Shown: one piece after another, positions 34,414 through 42,356 of the stretch
Numbering within the stretch: the first letter of the stretch is position 1
Layout: each line of letters begins with the position of its first letter
Origin: Actinomycetes bacterium
GTDB taxonomy: Bacteria; Actinomycetota; Actinomycetes; Propionibacteriales; Nocardioidaceae
Reading direction: 5' to 3'
Assembly (NCBI GenBank): GCA_023460975.1
Contig: JAEWOG010000010.1
Coordinates: forward strand, 1 to 43,591
DNA: 43,591 bases
Position numbers and translations under genes: made by a program
The notes under the pieces: model-generated
Told to the model about the DNA's origin: nothing
The model's input: the letters and a program-made list of their open reading frames with translations, nothing else
The model's database searches: none

Positions 34414-35691
34414 CTACTTGGGAGGACCACCTTGAGTCGAGATGGTTCGAAGCAGTTCGATGAGGCCGCCGATGGAGATGGAGTTTCCTCGCCCAAGCCG
34501 CACACGACCCTCAGGCGAAGAGGTGACCGCTTCTTCGGGTACGAACACACGATTCGCCACGGCGACCCGAACCCTCTCCAGCTCCTCTTCGTCTTGAATC
34601 TGCTCCAAGAAGGGCTGCAGTGCCGCCAGGTCGAGCGCTAGCCGCTTCGCTGTCCGCTCCTCCCGACGATGCTCCGACGCCTGATGCGCGGTGTAAGCGG
34701 CGACAAACAAACCCACCAAGGAAATGCTCAACTTCGCCACGATGTACTGCGAGGAGTCGTCCCCGGTGGACCTCAGCGCGAGCACGAGTCCGCCGACTGT
34801 CGCTAAGCCAACAACGACGGTTGCGACGGTCCACCAGAATGCTGCACTGGCCTGGTGCGCCGCCCAGGTGCCGTACTCGCCTGCTACAGCGTGTCGCGAG
34901 GTCTCGTCGGCCAGCGCCTTGGCTTGGTCGCGGTATCCCTCCAGGGACGCGATGACCGCCCTCGCAGCCTCCGCCTGCTCCTCGCGCTGCGCTTTCGCCT
35001 GCTCTCTGAGGCCCTCGACGCGTTCCTCCTCGGCCGTGACACGTGCAGCCTCTGCCTGGTCGAACGTTTCCTGCCGCGCCTCGGCTTCCTTAGCGAAGGT
35101 GTCCTTCGCCGTCTCTATCTGTTGCTCGGCGCGCGTCTGCAAGTCGTCGAGAACTGCTCCCCGGGACTCGATTTGTTCAGCCAACTGAGTGAGCCTCTCC
35201 CGTGAGGCCGTCAGATCCTGCTCGCGGAGTTGCTGCGCCTGCGTGAGTTCCTCGCGGAGCGAGTCCACTTGGTACCTCAGGCGCTCGGCCTCCTGATCCA
35301 GCGAGTTCTTGTACCGCGTCGCTGCTGCCTTGACCGCCCTCTGAGCCTCATCCGGGGTTCCCCACGGGAAGTGCTGTCGACAGGACGTCATCACGGCAGG
35401 AACGTGGCTCGCTGCAGCCGTCAGGTACTGCGTGGCCGAGGTGTCGCTCAGGTATTGCGTCAGCGCTTGCTTGATGTTGGCCAGGTGGGTGTGGAGCTCG
35501 TCCATCGGTTGCTGTTCGACCAGCACGGGATCCGTATCCCGCAACCCGTCGACGAAGGTCACAGCCGAGTCCAGCCGACGTACGGCGTAGCGCTCGTCGT
35601 CGTCACTAGGCTCTAGGTCGCTCGCCAATAGCTCCTTGAGGTCATCTAACACCGGCCAAAGTGCGTGGGTGTCGTAGGTTTCCTGGCGCAC
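34414..35691 (-). CDS. Coiled-coil membrane protein of unknown function (island cargo)
   Basis: 425 residues, not recognised. Residues 1-110 are helical without known motif; residues about 112-268 are a long Gln/Glu/Arg/Ala-rich coiled coil; two membrane helices follow (284-306 and 318-336) separated by a short loop with STGDDSSQY; residues 337-425 form a charged cytosolic tail. So both ends lie on one side of the membrane. Stop is TAG. Codon use is looser than in core genes, consistent with transfer. It lies between the island edge and the integrase, a usual place for cargo such as phage-defence genes, but nothing in the sequence proves that role. Confidence 0.8.
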   Translation of the reverse strand: MRQETYDTHALWPVLDDLKELLASDLEPSDDDERYAVRRLDSAVTFVDGLRDTDPVLVEQQPMDELHTHLANIKQALTQYLSDTSATQYLTAAASHVPAVMTSCRQHFPWGTPDEAQRAVKAAATRYKNSLDQEAERLRYQVDSLREELTQAQQLREQDLTASRERLTQLAEQIESRGAVLDDLQTRAEQQIETAKDTFAKEAEARQETFDQAEAARVTAEEERVEGLREQAKAQREEQAEAARAVIASLEGYRDQAKALADETSRHAVAGEYGTWAAHQASAAFWWTVATVVVGLATVGGLVLALRSTGDDSSQYIVAKLSISLVGLFVAAYTAHQASEHRREERTAKRLALDLAALQPFLEQIQDEEELERVRVAVANRVFVPEEAVTSSPEGRVRLGRGNSISIGGLIELLRTISTQGGPPK

Positions 35692-35876
35692 CGTGCGTCC
35701 CCCTTCCGAGTCGTGGCCGACTCCCAGCCACGCACCGAGAGACTAAATGCTGAGTCCGACACTCCGTGATCGGATGGCCGAGCCCTTACAAGCAGTGGCG
35801 ATTGCCCCATGGTGGGCCGAAGCTGCGCGCCACCGCTGGCGCCTTGGGAGGTTCGTCTGCGATCCGAGGCCACAGC

Positions 35877-36998
35877 TCACGCAGTCGGTCTCGCCCCCAC
35901 CATGGCGAGGGCCTGTGCAGGCCGAGCGAGTGACGCGGCCATGATCGACTCCGCTGCCTTCCTCGTACGGTCCTCGGCGGTCGGCCAGAGGTGTGCGTAG
36001 GTGTTGAGCGTCGTCGTCGCCTTCGCATGGCCCAGCGAGCGTTGCACCGTCACGACGTCGCAGCCGGCCGCGATGAGGCCAGAGGCGTAGAAGTGCCGTA
36101 GGTCGTGGAGCTTGATGCCAGACAGGCCGGCGTCGCGCAGCGTCTTGCGCCACCAGTAGCCGACCGTGTTCTGGTGCGGCGGCTCGTCGCCCTCCCCAGC
36201 GAAGAGCCATCGTTCCTTGCCGGTAGTGCCGTGGGCCGAGATGTGCTCGGTGAGCACCTCGACCAAGCTGTTGGCAAGGTAGACGACGCGCTCTGATCCG
36301 TACTTCGGCGCCCGTACGTCGATCTCCCCACCGTTGACCCGCTGGACCTGGCGAGAGACTTTGAGCGATCTGCGGAGGAAGTCGACGTCGCCGAACTGAA
36401 CCCCGGCGGCCTCGCCGAGCCGAAGACCGGCGAACGCGCAGAGGGCGATGAACGGCTGGAACCGTTCGTCTGCCGCGGCCATGAGCTGCCCGACCTCCTC
36501 GGGAGTTGGGATCGCCATGGCCACGTCCGCGCGTCGGCCGCGGGGGAGGCGTACGCCGTCGGTCGGGTCGGAGCCGATCACCCGGTCCTTCACGGCGGCG
36601 CGGAACACCGATCTGACGTTGACGTACCTCGTCTTGATCGTGCCGGGGGCAAGCCCGCTGGCGTTCATCTGCTTGATCCAGGTCTCGACGTCCGAGCGCC
36701 GGACCTGCTTCATCGGCTTCCCCGCGAACGGCACGGATCTCGCCGCGAGCGACATGGCGAGCACGGTGCCGGGTGCCCAGACCTGGCGGGCCGACCACTC
36801 GCCGAAGTACGCCGCGAACGTGATCCGGCCCGCCTTGGGATCGGCGTACGTGCCGGTGACCACCGCGGAGGTGACCTGGTCCAGCCACTGCTGGGCGTCG
36901 ATCTTGCGGCCGAAGTGACGCGAGTGCTCCTTGCCGGCCTCGTCGCGGTACCGCGCCCGCCACCGGCCGTTGGCTCGCTTGGCGATGTTTCCCGCCAT
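35877..36998 (-). CDS. Tyrosine site-specific integrase
   Basis: 373 residues. N-terminal arm-binding domain (1-60, RWRARYRDEAGKEHSRHF), SAM-like core-binding domain (about 62-145), and catalytic domain with Arg193 (AGLRLGEA), probable Lys232, His298-x-x-Arg301 (HDLRHFYASG), His324 (LGHAKATTT) and nucleophile Tyr334 (NTYAHL). All catalytic residues are present, so it should be active. ATG 36998 with GGAAGGAG upstream. Catalyses integration and excision of the island together with the HTH protein just upstream. Confidence 0.93.
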   Translation of the reverse strand: MAGNIAKRANGRWRARYRDEAGKEHSRHFGRKIDAQQWLDQVTSAVVTGTYADPKAGRITFAAYFGEWSARQVWAPGTVLAMSLAARSVPFAGKPMKQVRRSDVETWIKQMNASGLAPGTIKTRYVNVRSVFRAAVKDRVIGSDPTDGVRLPRGRRADVAMAIPTPEEVGQLMAAADERFQPFIALCAFAGLRLGEAAGVQFGDVDFLRRSLKVSRQVQRVNGGEIDVRAPKYGSERVVYLANSLVEVLTEHISAHGTTGKERWLFAGEGDEPPHQNTVGYWWRKTLRDAGLSGIKLHDLRHFYASGLIAAGCDVVTVQRSLGHAKATTTLNTYAHLWPTAEDRTRKAAESIMAASLARPAQALAMVGARPTA

Positions 36999-37057
36999 GG
37001 TGATGCTCCTTCCAGGATCGCTCCATCGTCTCTCTGAGATCCGACGATGGGGCAGCG

Positions 37058-37288
37058 TCAGCGGTGGTTCTGGGGACGGTTGGTCTGCTCGGTGAGCCAG
37101 AGGACGAGGTCGGCGCGCCAGTAGCGGACGTGGCGGCCGACCTTGAAGCTGCGGGGGCCGGCGCCGAGGTGACGCCAGTAGCGCAGGGTCCCTTCGGGAA
37201 TCCGGAGGAAGCGGCAGGCTTCCTGGAGGGTGAGCATGTCGTCGCCGGGGTTCTGACGGGGTCGTGGGGCGTTGGGTTGTGCGGTCAT
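37058..37288 (-). CDS. Excisionase-like HTH protein (AlpA/Xis family)
   Basis: 76 residues, MerR-like winged HTH: LTLQEACRFLRIPEGTLRYW then KVGRHVRYWRADLVLWL. Typical helix-turn-helix directionality factor placed directly before an integrase (59-base gap). ATG 37288 has AAGGAGG five bases upstream, which rules out the longer in-frame start near 37396. Confidence 0.85.
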   Translation of the reverse strand: MTAQPNAPRPRQNPGDDMLTLQEACRFLRIPEGTLRYWRHLGAGPRSFKVGRHVRYWRADLVLWLTEQTNRPQNHR

Positions 37289-37376
37289 GGCGGCCTCCTT
37301 GTGGCTGGGCTTTCGACGTCGTTCGTGGCCGTTCGTGAAGGGTGGGGGTCTGTCATAGAGAGGTACGCGCCCTACG

Positions 37377-37577
37377 ATGCGCGCTGGGGGCACCAATTCG
37401 CGCCCCTCCTCGCCCGCCCGTCCTCGGGACGGGCGCGCCGTGAGGTGGCGTTCTCGCAGGTCAGGCGGCGCCCGTCCGAAAGTTCAGGACCTCATCGGGA
37501 GCTCCTCGCTGGTCGTCGTTGCGAACGACCTGTACGTGTTGTTCAACATGGGGCGGCGGGTTCCCGCGGACTTGTGA
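37377..37577 (+). pseudogene. Possible gene remnant on the plus strand
   Basis: The last 32 codons before the TGA at 37577 (KVQDLIGSSSLVVVANDLYV and on to RRVPADL) have high third-position GC and read like protein, but the part before is arginine-rich noise. May be the end of a decayed gene; family unknown. Confidence 0.2.
37415..37435. terminator. Hairpin between relaxase and excisionase genes
   Basis: CGCCCGTCC-TCG-GGACGGGCG, perfect 9-bp stem. Lies past the relaxase stop on the minus strand and before the excisionase start; probable terminator. Confidence 0.5.
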
Positions 37578-37614
37578 AGGTGTTGATTCACGCCGATCAG
37601 CGTGGGCGAGGGGC

Positions 37615-37633
37615 GTTACCGGAATGCGGTAAC
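37615..37633. other. Small inverted repeat near relaxase 3' end
   Basis: GTTACCG-GAATG-CGGTAAC, 7-bp arms, followed by repeated GGGAACGC and inverted GCGTTCCC. In the 37289-37711 stretch, which otherwise shows no clear gene. Could be a terminator or a site used by the element. Confidence 0.35.
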
Positions 37634-37711
37634 AACGGAGGGGAACGCAAGGGGGAACGCTGCATTCCTGCAGGTCAACGGCGTTCCCTAAGTCGTTGGC
37701 TGCGCCCGCTT

Positions 37712-40345
37712 TCAGAGGCCGATTCCGGAGGGCCGTGAGACGGGCGACCGGTACTTTGGGATCGGGAGTCGTGGCGTTGGAAGCGGTACGGCGGCCGCTC
37801 CGTAGCGGTCGACCGCGTCAGCGGCGAGCCGTCGGGCGTGGGCGGGGCCCAGGTCCGCGCGGTCGCGGCTGAAGACCTCGACCCACTGCCGGCGGGCGTC
37901 CTCGACGCCCTCGGCGACGAGGTGAGCGCTATTGCTGTGCCGTCCGCGGGTCATGGCGACGTACGCCGCCGCGGCGCCGGTGCTGTCGCTCAGCGCCACG
38001 TGAGCACGGTGGACGGTGTCGCCCTGCGCCCCGTGGACCGTGGTCGCGTAGGCGAGCTCGACGAAGCGGGTCGCGTAGTCGGGTGGCACCTCGCGTTGTC
38101 GCCCGTGACCGTACAACAGGAGGGAGCCGTCTGCTCCCATGCCTGCGACGGTCCATGTCTGGCGGTTCGCGACCTGGAGGTCGGAGTCGTTGCGTCGGGT
38201 GGCGACTCGATCGCCGAGGCCGATCCGGTCGCCAGCAGCGGTGGTGATCGCAGCACTTTCTTCCTCGGAGCCGTGGTCGTGTTCGCGGATGACGGCATTG
38301 AGTTCGGCGACCTGCTGGCGGGTGTCGGCGACGACCAGCTCTCCCTGGGCGCCGGCTGCCGCCAGGGCTTCGGTGCGCTCGACCTCGGAGGGGTGGATGA
38401 CGACCTGGCCGCGGCGATGCAACGCGTCGAACACCCCGCCGGGGTCCTCGCCGGTCCGCATCCTCAGACTCAGCGCCGCGTAATCGGGGTCGGTGAACCG
38501 GTGCACCGTCTCCAGGGTGACGACGGCGCTGGGGTGGGCCCAGGTGACCGCGTGGTCTAGGACTCCGCCGCGGCCGACGGCAGGGAGTTGGTGGCGGTCC
38601 CCGACCAACGCCACCCGCGCGCCGGTCTCGTCGGCCAAGGTGAGCAGCGCATGCGCGGTGTCCTGGTCGAGCATCCCGGCCTCGTCGACGAGCAGGAGAT
38701 CTCCCGCACCCAGCCGGGCAGTGTCGCTGGGGGTGGGGTTCGGAAGTCGGGACCAGTGGCCGTCGGAGTCCCAGCGCCACCCGTGATCATGGATCAACCA
38801 CGCAACTGAGTGCCCCTCGGCACCGGTCTCGGCCGCGGCCACCTGGGCTGCTTTCAAGGTCGGGGTCACCACCATTATCCGCTGCCCCCGCGCCGCCAAC
38901 CGCTGCTGCACCGCACGCAGCGCCGTGGTCTTGCCCGCCCCTGCCGCGCCTTCGACGACAACGAGCCGACCCGCACCCGCGAGGGCACCGACGACCTCGG
39001 CCTGCACCGGGTCGATCCGCACCAGCCCACGCCCACCCACGCGGACGCGGTTGGCCGGTTGGGCCGAGCGTTGAGCCAGCCGGGCGATCAGATCGGCCTC
39101 GACCTCGAGGACGCGGGACGAGGTGAGCGTACGCACGTGCTCGGGCACATCGCTCGCGTTGAGCAGCCGGCTGCACCGGGCGACGGCTCGGGCAGTGATG
39201 TCCTCGGCGAGCTCGGCGCGGGCTGCCGTGTCGGCCACCAGGCAGGTCTGGGCGAGCAACACCTCGGTGTACCCGCGGATGTACGCGGCGTTCCACGCTG
39301 ACCGCTTCGCTCCGAGGATCGAGACGACGAGATCTGCGGCGGCGTCTCGATCCACCCACCCCGGCCGCGTGCCTTCCAGCACCACGGATCCGGCCGGATC
39401 GCGGTAGCCGAGTTCACGCAGCTCCGCGGTCCAGTGCGCCACCAGTTCTCGGCCGTCCTTGGGGACGACCTTCTCGGGGCGGGCCTCGGCCCACGCCCGC
39501 CGGTCCCACACCTCCCGCAGACGGGGGCCGGGCTCCTCACCGGGGTGGTCGCGACGCCAGGTGGCTTCGTACCGGTCGCTGTTGCGACGGATCTGGGCGG
39601 TCCGGGCGCTGAACGCACCCACGTACGGAGCCAGTTCACGGATCTCGCTGGACTCCGGGTCAAGCGTGAGCCCGTGCGCCGCGAGGACCTTCCGGAAGTG
39701 CGGGTCGGTGGCCACGGCTGCGTGCCCGATCCCGTTGATCGCCTCGATGCTGTCGCGGATCCCCACCGAGTGGATGCCGCGCCACTTCCCGGCCGCGAAC
39801 ACGCGGGCGTTGATCTGCAAGTGCAGATGACGGTGCGGATCCCCCGCCCGAGAGGTGTGGTGGCGGATCAACGCTGCCTCGATCGCCTCGACCGGCACCT
39901 GCACTTGCCGCCCCCGCGGACCGACCCGGGTCGTTGCGTGCTGGGCGACCCAGCCGATGATCTCGGTCGCGGCCTTGGCCTGGGCGGTGTCGAGCGCGGC
40001 CGAGATCTCCGGGTGCAACGCGGCCGCCAGCGACCAGGTCTTCGGTCCGTTGACCACCACCTCGACGAACCGCAACGCGTTGTCATCCGTTCGGAGGCGT
40101 CCCTTCGCAGTGCCCGTGTCGACGTTGATGCCGCCGACCCACTGCTCGTAGGTGTCGCCGTCCATCTCTTGCTTCGTCTCGACGACGCTCCCACTCTCAG
40201 TCGGTTGCGCGACCATGCGGATGGCGAGGCCGTCGCCTTCGGCCAGGTAGTAGTCGTCGTAGCGGGCACAGTCGTGCTCGAGATAGGTCCGCGCAGCCTT
40301 CGGCCCACCGCGGTAGAACTTCACCCCACCATGCACCCGGACCAC
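37712..40345 (-). CDS. MobF-family relaxase/helicase (TrwC-like)
   Basis: 877 residues. N-terminal TrwC relaxase domain: tyrosines near residues 11, 21, 29, 32 and 33 (nicking candidates) and the metal-binding HUH triad His171, His173, His175 in HRHLHLQINARV. C-terminal RecD/TraI-type helicase: Walker A GAAGAGKTT (466-474), Walker B LLLVDEAGMLDQD (550-562), VALVGDRHQLPAVGRGGV and the late motif YATTVHGAQGDTVHRA. It nicks at oriT and unwinds the transferred strand. GTG 40345 or GTG 40336 may be the start; neither has an ideal ribosome site. No mating-pair genes are nearby. Confidence 0.93.
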   Translation of the reverse strand: MVRVHGGVKFYRGGPKAARTYLEHDCARYDDYYLAEGDGLAIRMVAQPTESGSVVETKQEMDGDTYEQWVGGINVDTGTAKGRLRTDDNALRFVEVVVNGPKTWSLAAALHPEISAALDTAQAKAATEIIGWVAQHATTRVGPRGRQVQVPVEAIEAALIRHHTSRAGDPHRHLHLQINARVFAAGKWRGIHSVGIRDSIEAINGIGHAAVATDPHFRKVLAAHGLTLDPESSEIRELAPYVGAFSARTAQIRRNSDRYEATWRRDHPGEEPGPRLREVWDRRAWAEARPEKVVPKDGRELVAHWTAELRELGYRDPAGSVVLEGTRPGWVDRDAAADLVVSILGAKRSAWNAAYIRGYTEVLLAQTCLVADTAARAELAEDITARAVARCSRLLNASDVPEHVRTLTSSRVLEVEADLIARLAQRSAQPANRVRVGGRGLVRIDPVQAEVVGALAGAGRLVVVEGAAGAGKTTALRAVQQRLAARGQRIMVVTPTLKAAQVAAAETGAEGHSVAWLIHDHGWRWDSDGHWSRLPNPTPSDTARLGAGDLLLVDEAGMLDQDTAHALLTLADETGARVALVGDRHQLPAVGRGGVLDHAVTWAHPSAVVTLETVHRFTDPDYAALSLRMRTGEDPGGVFDALHRRGQVVIHPSEVERTEALAAAGAQGELVVADTRQQVAELNAVIREHDHGSEEESAAITTAAGDRIGLGDRVATRRNDSDLQVANRQTWTVAGMGADGSLLLYGHGRQREVPPDYATRFVELAYATTVHGAQGDTVHRAHVALSDSTGAAAAYVAMTRGRHSNSAHLVAEGVEDARRQWVEVFSRDRADLGPAHARRLAADAVDRYGAAAVPLPTPRLPIPKYRSPVSRPSGIGL

Positions 40346-40422
40346 CCGCCTCTACGACGTCCGTCGACAACCAACGGACCCCTAGAAATGCCGCGTGGGC
40401 CGCCCCACCACGGGCGACCCAT

Positions 40423-40458
40423 CTACGTTCCTTCGTAGCATGCGTGCCGCTCACGAAG
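40423..40458. other. Candidate oriT region upstream of the relaxase
   Basis: In the 224-base gap before the relaxase: CTACG-TTCCTT-CGTAG (40423-40438) overlaps a wider repeat CTTCGT (40431-40436) / ACGAAG (40453-40458). MobF origins commonly lie near the relaxase gene and carry such repeats. Otherwise no gene seen between 40346 and 40569. Confidence 0.25.
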
Positions 40459-40569
40459 AAGGGCTTGTCGCGGGCAATCGCAGGGTGAATGACGGGAGAT
40501 TCTGGGGGCCGCGAAGAGCCAACGGTTGTCGACGAAGACGAAGTTGGGAGGTCCGGGAAGGCGAGAAGA

Positions 40570-42063
40570 TCAGGAGTCGGCGGAAGAGGCTTCGAGGGCG
40601 GCGGCGACGGCCTCGAACTCGACCAGGGCAGCCGTCAGGTCTTCGACGATTTCTCGGGCGATGACCTCGGGTGCGGGCAGGTTGTCGGCGTCCTCGAGCG
40701 ACTCGTCGCGCAGCCAGGTGATGTCGAGGTTGGCCTTGTCGCGCGCCACGAGCTCGTCGTGCGCGAAGGCCTTCCAACGCTCGGACTCCACCCGCTCCGC
40801 GCGGTCCTTGCCGGAAAGGTACGCGGTCACGAAGTCATCGAGGTCTGCCCGGCGGAGCGGGTTCTGCTTGAGGGTGAAGTGCATGTTGGTCCGGAAGTCG
40901 TAGACCCACAGCTTCTGGGTCCAGGGCTGCTCGGCCGCCGGCTTCTTGTCGAAGAAGAGCACGTTCGCCTTCACCCCCGGCGCGTACCAGATGCCGGTGG
41001 GGAGACGGATCATCGTGTGCAGATCGAAGTCCGCGAGCAGCTTGCAGCGCAGCGTCTCGCCTGCACCGCCCTCGAACAGCACGTTGTCGGGCAGGACGAC
41101 CGCGGCGCGACCATTGATGTCCAGGACCGTCATGATGTGCTGCAGGAAGTTGAGCTGCTTGTTGGACGTCGTCACGACGAAGTCTTGGCGCTCGATGTCG
41201 CGGTCTTCGCGCACGGCCCGCCCGTCGGCGCCGACCATGGTGAGCGACGACTTCCGGCCGAACGGCGGGTTGGACAACACCACCGACCAGCGCTGCCCGG
41301 GGTCGGCGATCAGCGAGTCGCGTACGTCGATCAGGGACTCGCCACTCGGCGTCCCGATGCCGTGCAGCAGCAGATTCATCGCAGCCAGCCGGGCGGTGCC
41401 GTCGACTAGCTCGTAGCCGGAGACGAACTCGTCGCGGAGGTGCTCGCGCTCGGTCGGCGTGAGGCTGGCGGCGTCGCGGGAGGCGTGCTCGTGGGCGACC
41501 AGGAGGAAGCCGCCGGTGCCACAGGCAGGGTCGACGACCGTGTCAGTCGGTTTGGGGTCGATGACGTCGACGATCGCCCGGATCAGCTCGCGGGGCGTGA
41601 AGTACTGGCCGGCGCCGGAGCCCTTGTCGGAAGCGCCCTTCGACAGCAGCTCCTCATAGGCGTCGCCCTTGAGATCGGTGCCGGAGGCTGACCAGTTCTC
41701 CTGGTCGATGAGGTCGACGATAAGTCGCTTGAGCTTGGCCGGGTCCTGGATCCGGTTCTGGGCTTTCCGGAAGATCGTGCCGAGCGTGCCCGGCTGTTGT
41801 GCAAGGCCAACCAGAATCCTGGTGTAGGTGACCTCCAGCTCGGTGCCTTCGGCGTCGAGGAGCTTCTGCCACGAGTACTCGGGCGGCACGATTTGCTGCG
41901 GGTTCAGCCTCCGGGTGGCCCGCTCGTGGGCCATCTTGAGGAACAGCAGGTAGGTCAGCTGCTCGGTGTACTCGATGACGCCGACGCCGTCGTCACGCAG
42001 GACGTTGCAGTAGGACCAGAGCTTGTCTACGAGGCGGCGGGAGTCAGACATAGTCACGGTCAC
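40570..42063 (-). CDS. hsdM: Type I restriction-modification N6-adenine methylase (HsdM)
   Basis: 497 residues. N-terminal helical HsdM domain (about 8-135, LVDKLWSYCNVLRDDGVG), then the methylase: GQYFTPRELIRAIV (152-165), motif I DPACGTGGF (178-186, SAM binding) and motif IV NPPF (265-268, catalytic). C-terminal helical region for contact with a specificity subunit. Normally HsdM works with HsdS and HsdR, but the gene downstream is the relaxase and upstream is a small protein plus a RAMA nuclease; neither hsdS nor hsdR is in the window. GTG 42063 overlaps the small-gene stop (GTGA); ATG 42051 is an alternative. Confidence 0.92.
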   Translation of the reverse strand: MTVTMSDSRRLVDKLWSYCNVLRDDGVGVIEYTEQLTYLLFLKMAHERATRRLNPQQIVPPEYSWQKLLDAEGTELEVTYTRILVGLAQQPGTLGTIFRKAQNRIQDPAKLKRLIVDLIDQENWSASGTDLKGDAYEELLSKGASDKGSGAGQYFTPRELIRAIVDVIDPKPTDTVVDPACGTGGFLLVAHEHASRDAASLTPTEREHLRDEFVSGYELVDGTARLAAMNLLLHGIGTPSGESLIDVRDSLIADPGQRWSVVLSNPPFGRKSSLTMVGADGRAVREDRDIERQDFVVTTSNKQLNFLQHIMTVLDINGRAAVVLPDNVLFEGGAGETLRCKLLADFDLHTMIRLPTGIWYAPGVKANVLFFDKKPAAEQPWTQKLWVYDFRTNMHFTLKQNPLRRADLDDFVTAYLSGKDRAERVESERWKAFAHDELVARDKANLDITWLRDESLEDADNLPAPEVIAREIVEDLTAALVEFEAVAAALEASSADS

Positions 42064-42356
42064 AGCTTTCGGTGGAGCTCGTAGCGGGCAGATCGGCCGG
42101 GGTCCTTGGTCGCCCAGCCCAAAGCTGCCATCCGGATCTCAGCCTCCTTGCGGATGCGGTTGTTCATGGGATGCACCTTGTCGCGGACCGGGACATCGAA
42201 GAGGTCGTGGAGAAGCCGCTTCACTGCGCGCACAGCGTTGCTGTTGCCGTGGAAGACACGGATGCCACCCTCCAGCACAGATTGCGAATGCATCGCGCGA
42301 TAGAGCTGATCCAGGTCGATGGTGTATCCGTCCATGACGAACGTCGTGTCATCCAT
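42060..42356 (-). CDS. 98-residue protein of unknown function, coupled to hsdM
   Basis: Not recognised. Small, mixed charge, probably mostly helical, with FVMDGYTIDLDQLYRAMHSQ at the N-terminus and a basic C-terminus (DPGRSARYELHRKL). ATG 42356 overlaps the nuclease stop by eight bases, and its stop overlaps the hsdM start by four, so the three genes form a tightly coupled unit. A longer upstream in-frame extension would run inside the nuclease gene and is rejected. Possible roles: DNA-binding partner, specificity or control factor of the methylase (inference only). Confidence 0.7.
   Translation of the reverse strand: MDDTTFVMDGYTIDLDQLYRAMHSQSVLEGGIRVFHGNSNAVRAVKRLLHDLFDVPVRDKVHPMNNRIRKEAEIRMAALGWATKDPGRSARYELHRKL

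Noticed and set aside
37064..37738. Plus-strand 224-residue open frame over the excisionase
   Set aside because: Antisense to a recognisable HTH gene and rich in unlikely composition; only its end region near 37480-37577 in another frame looks coding.
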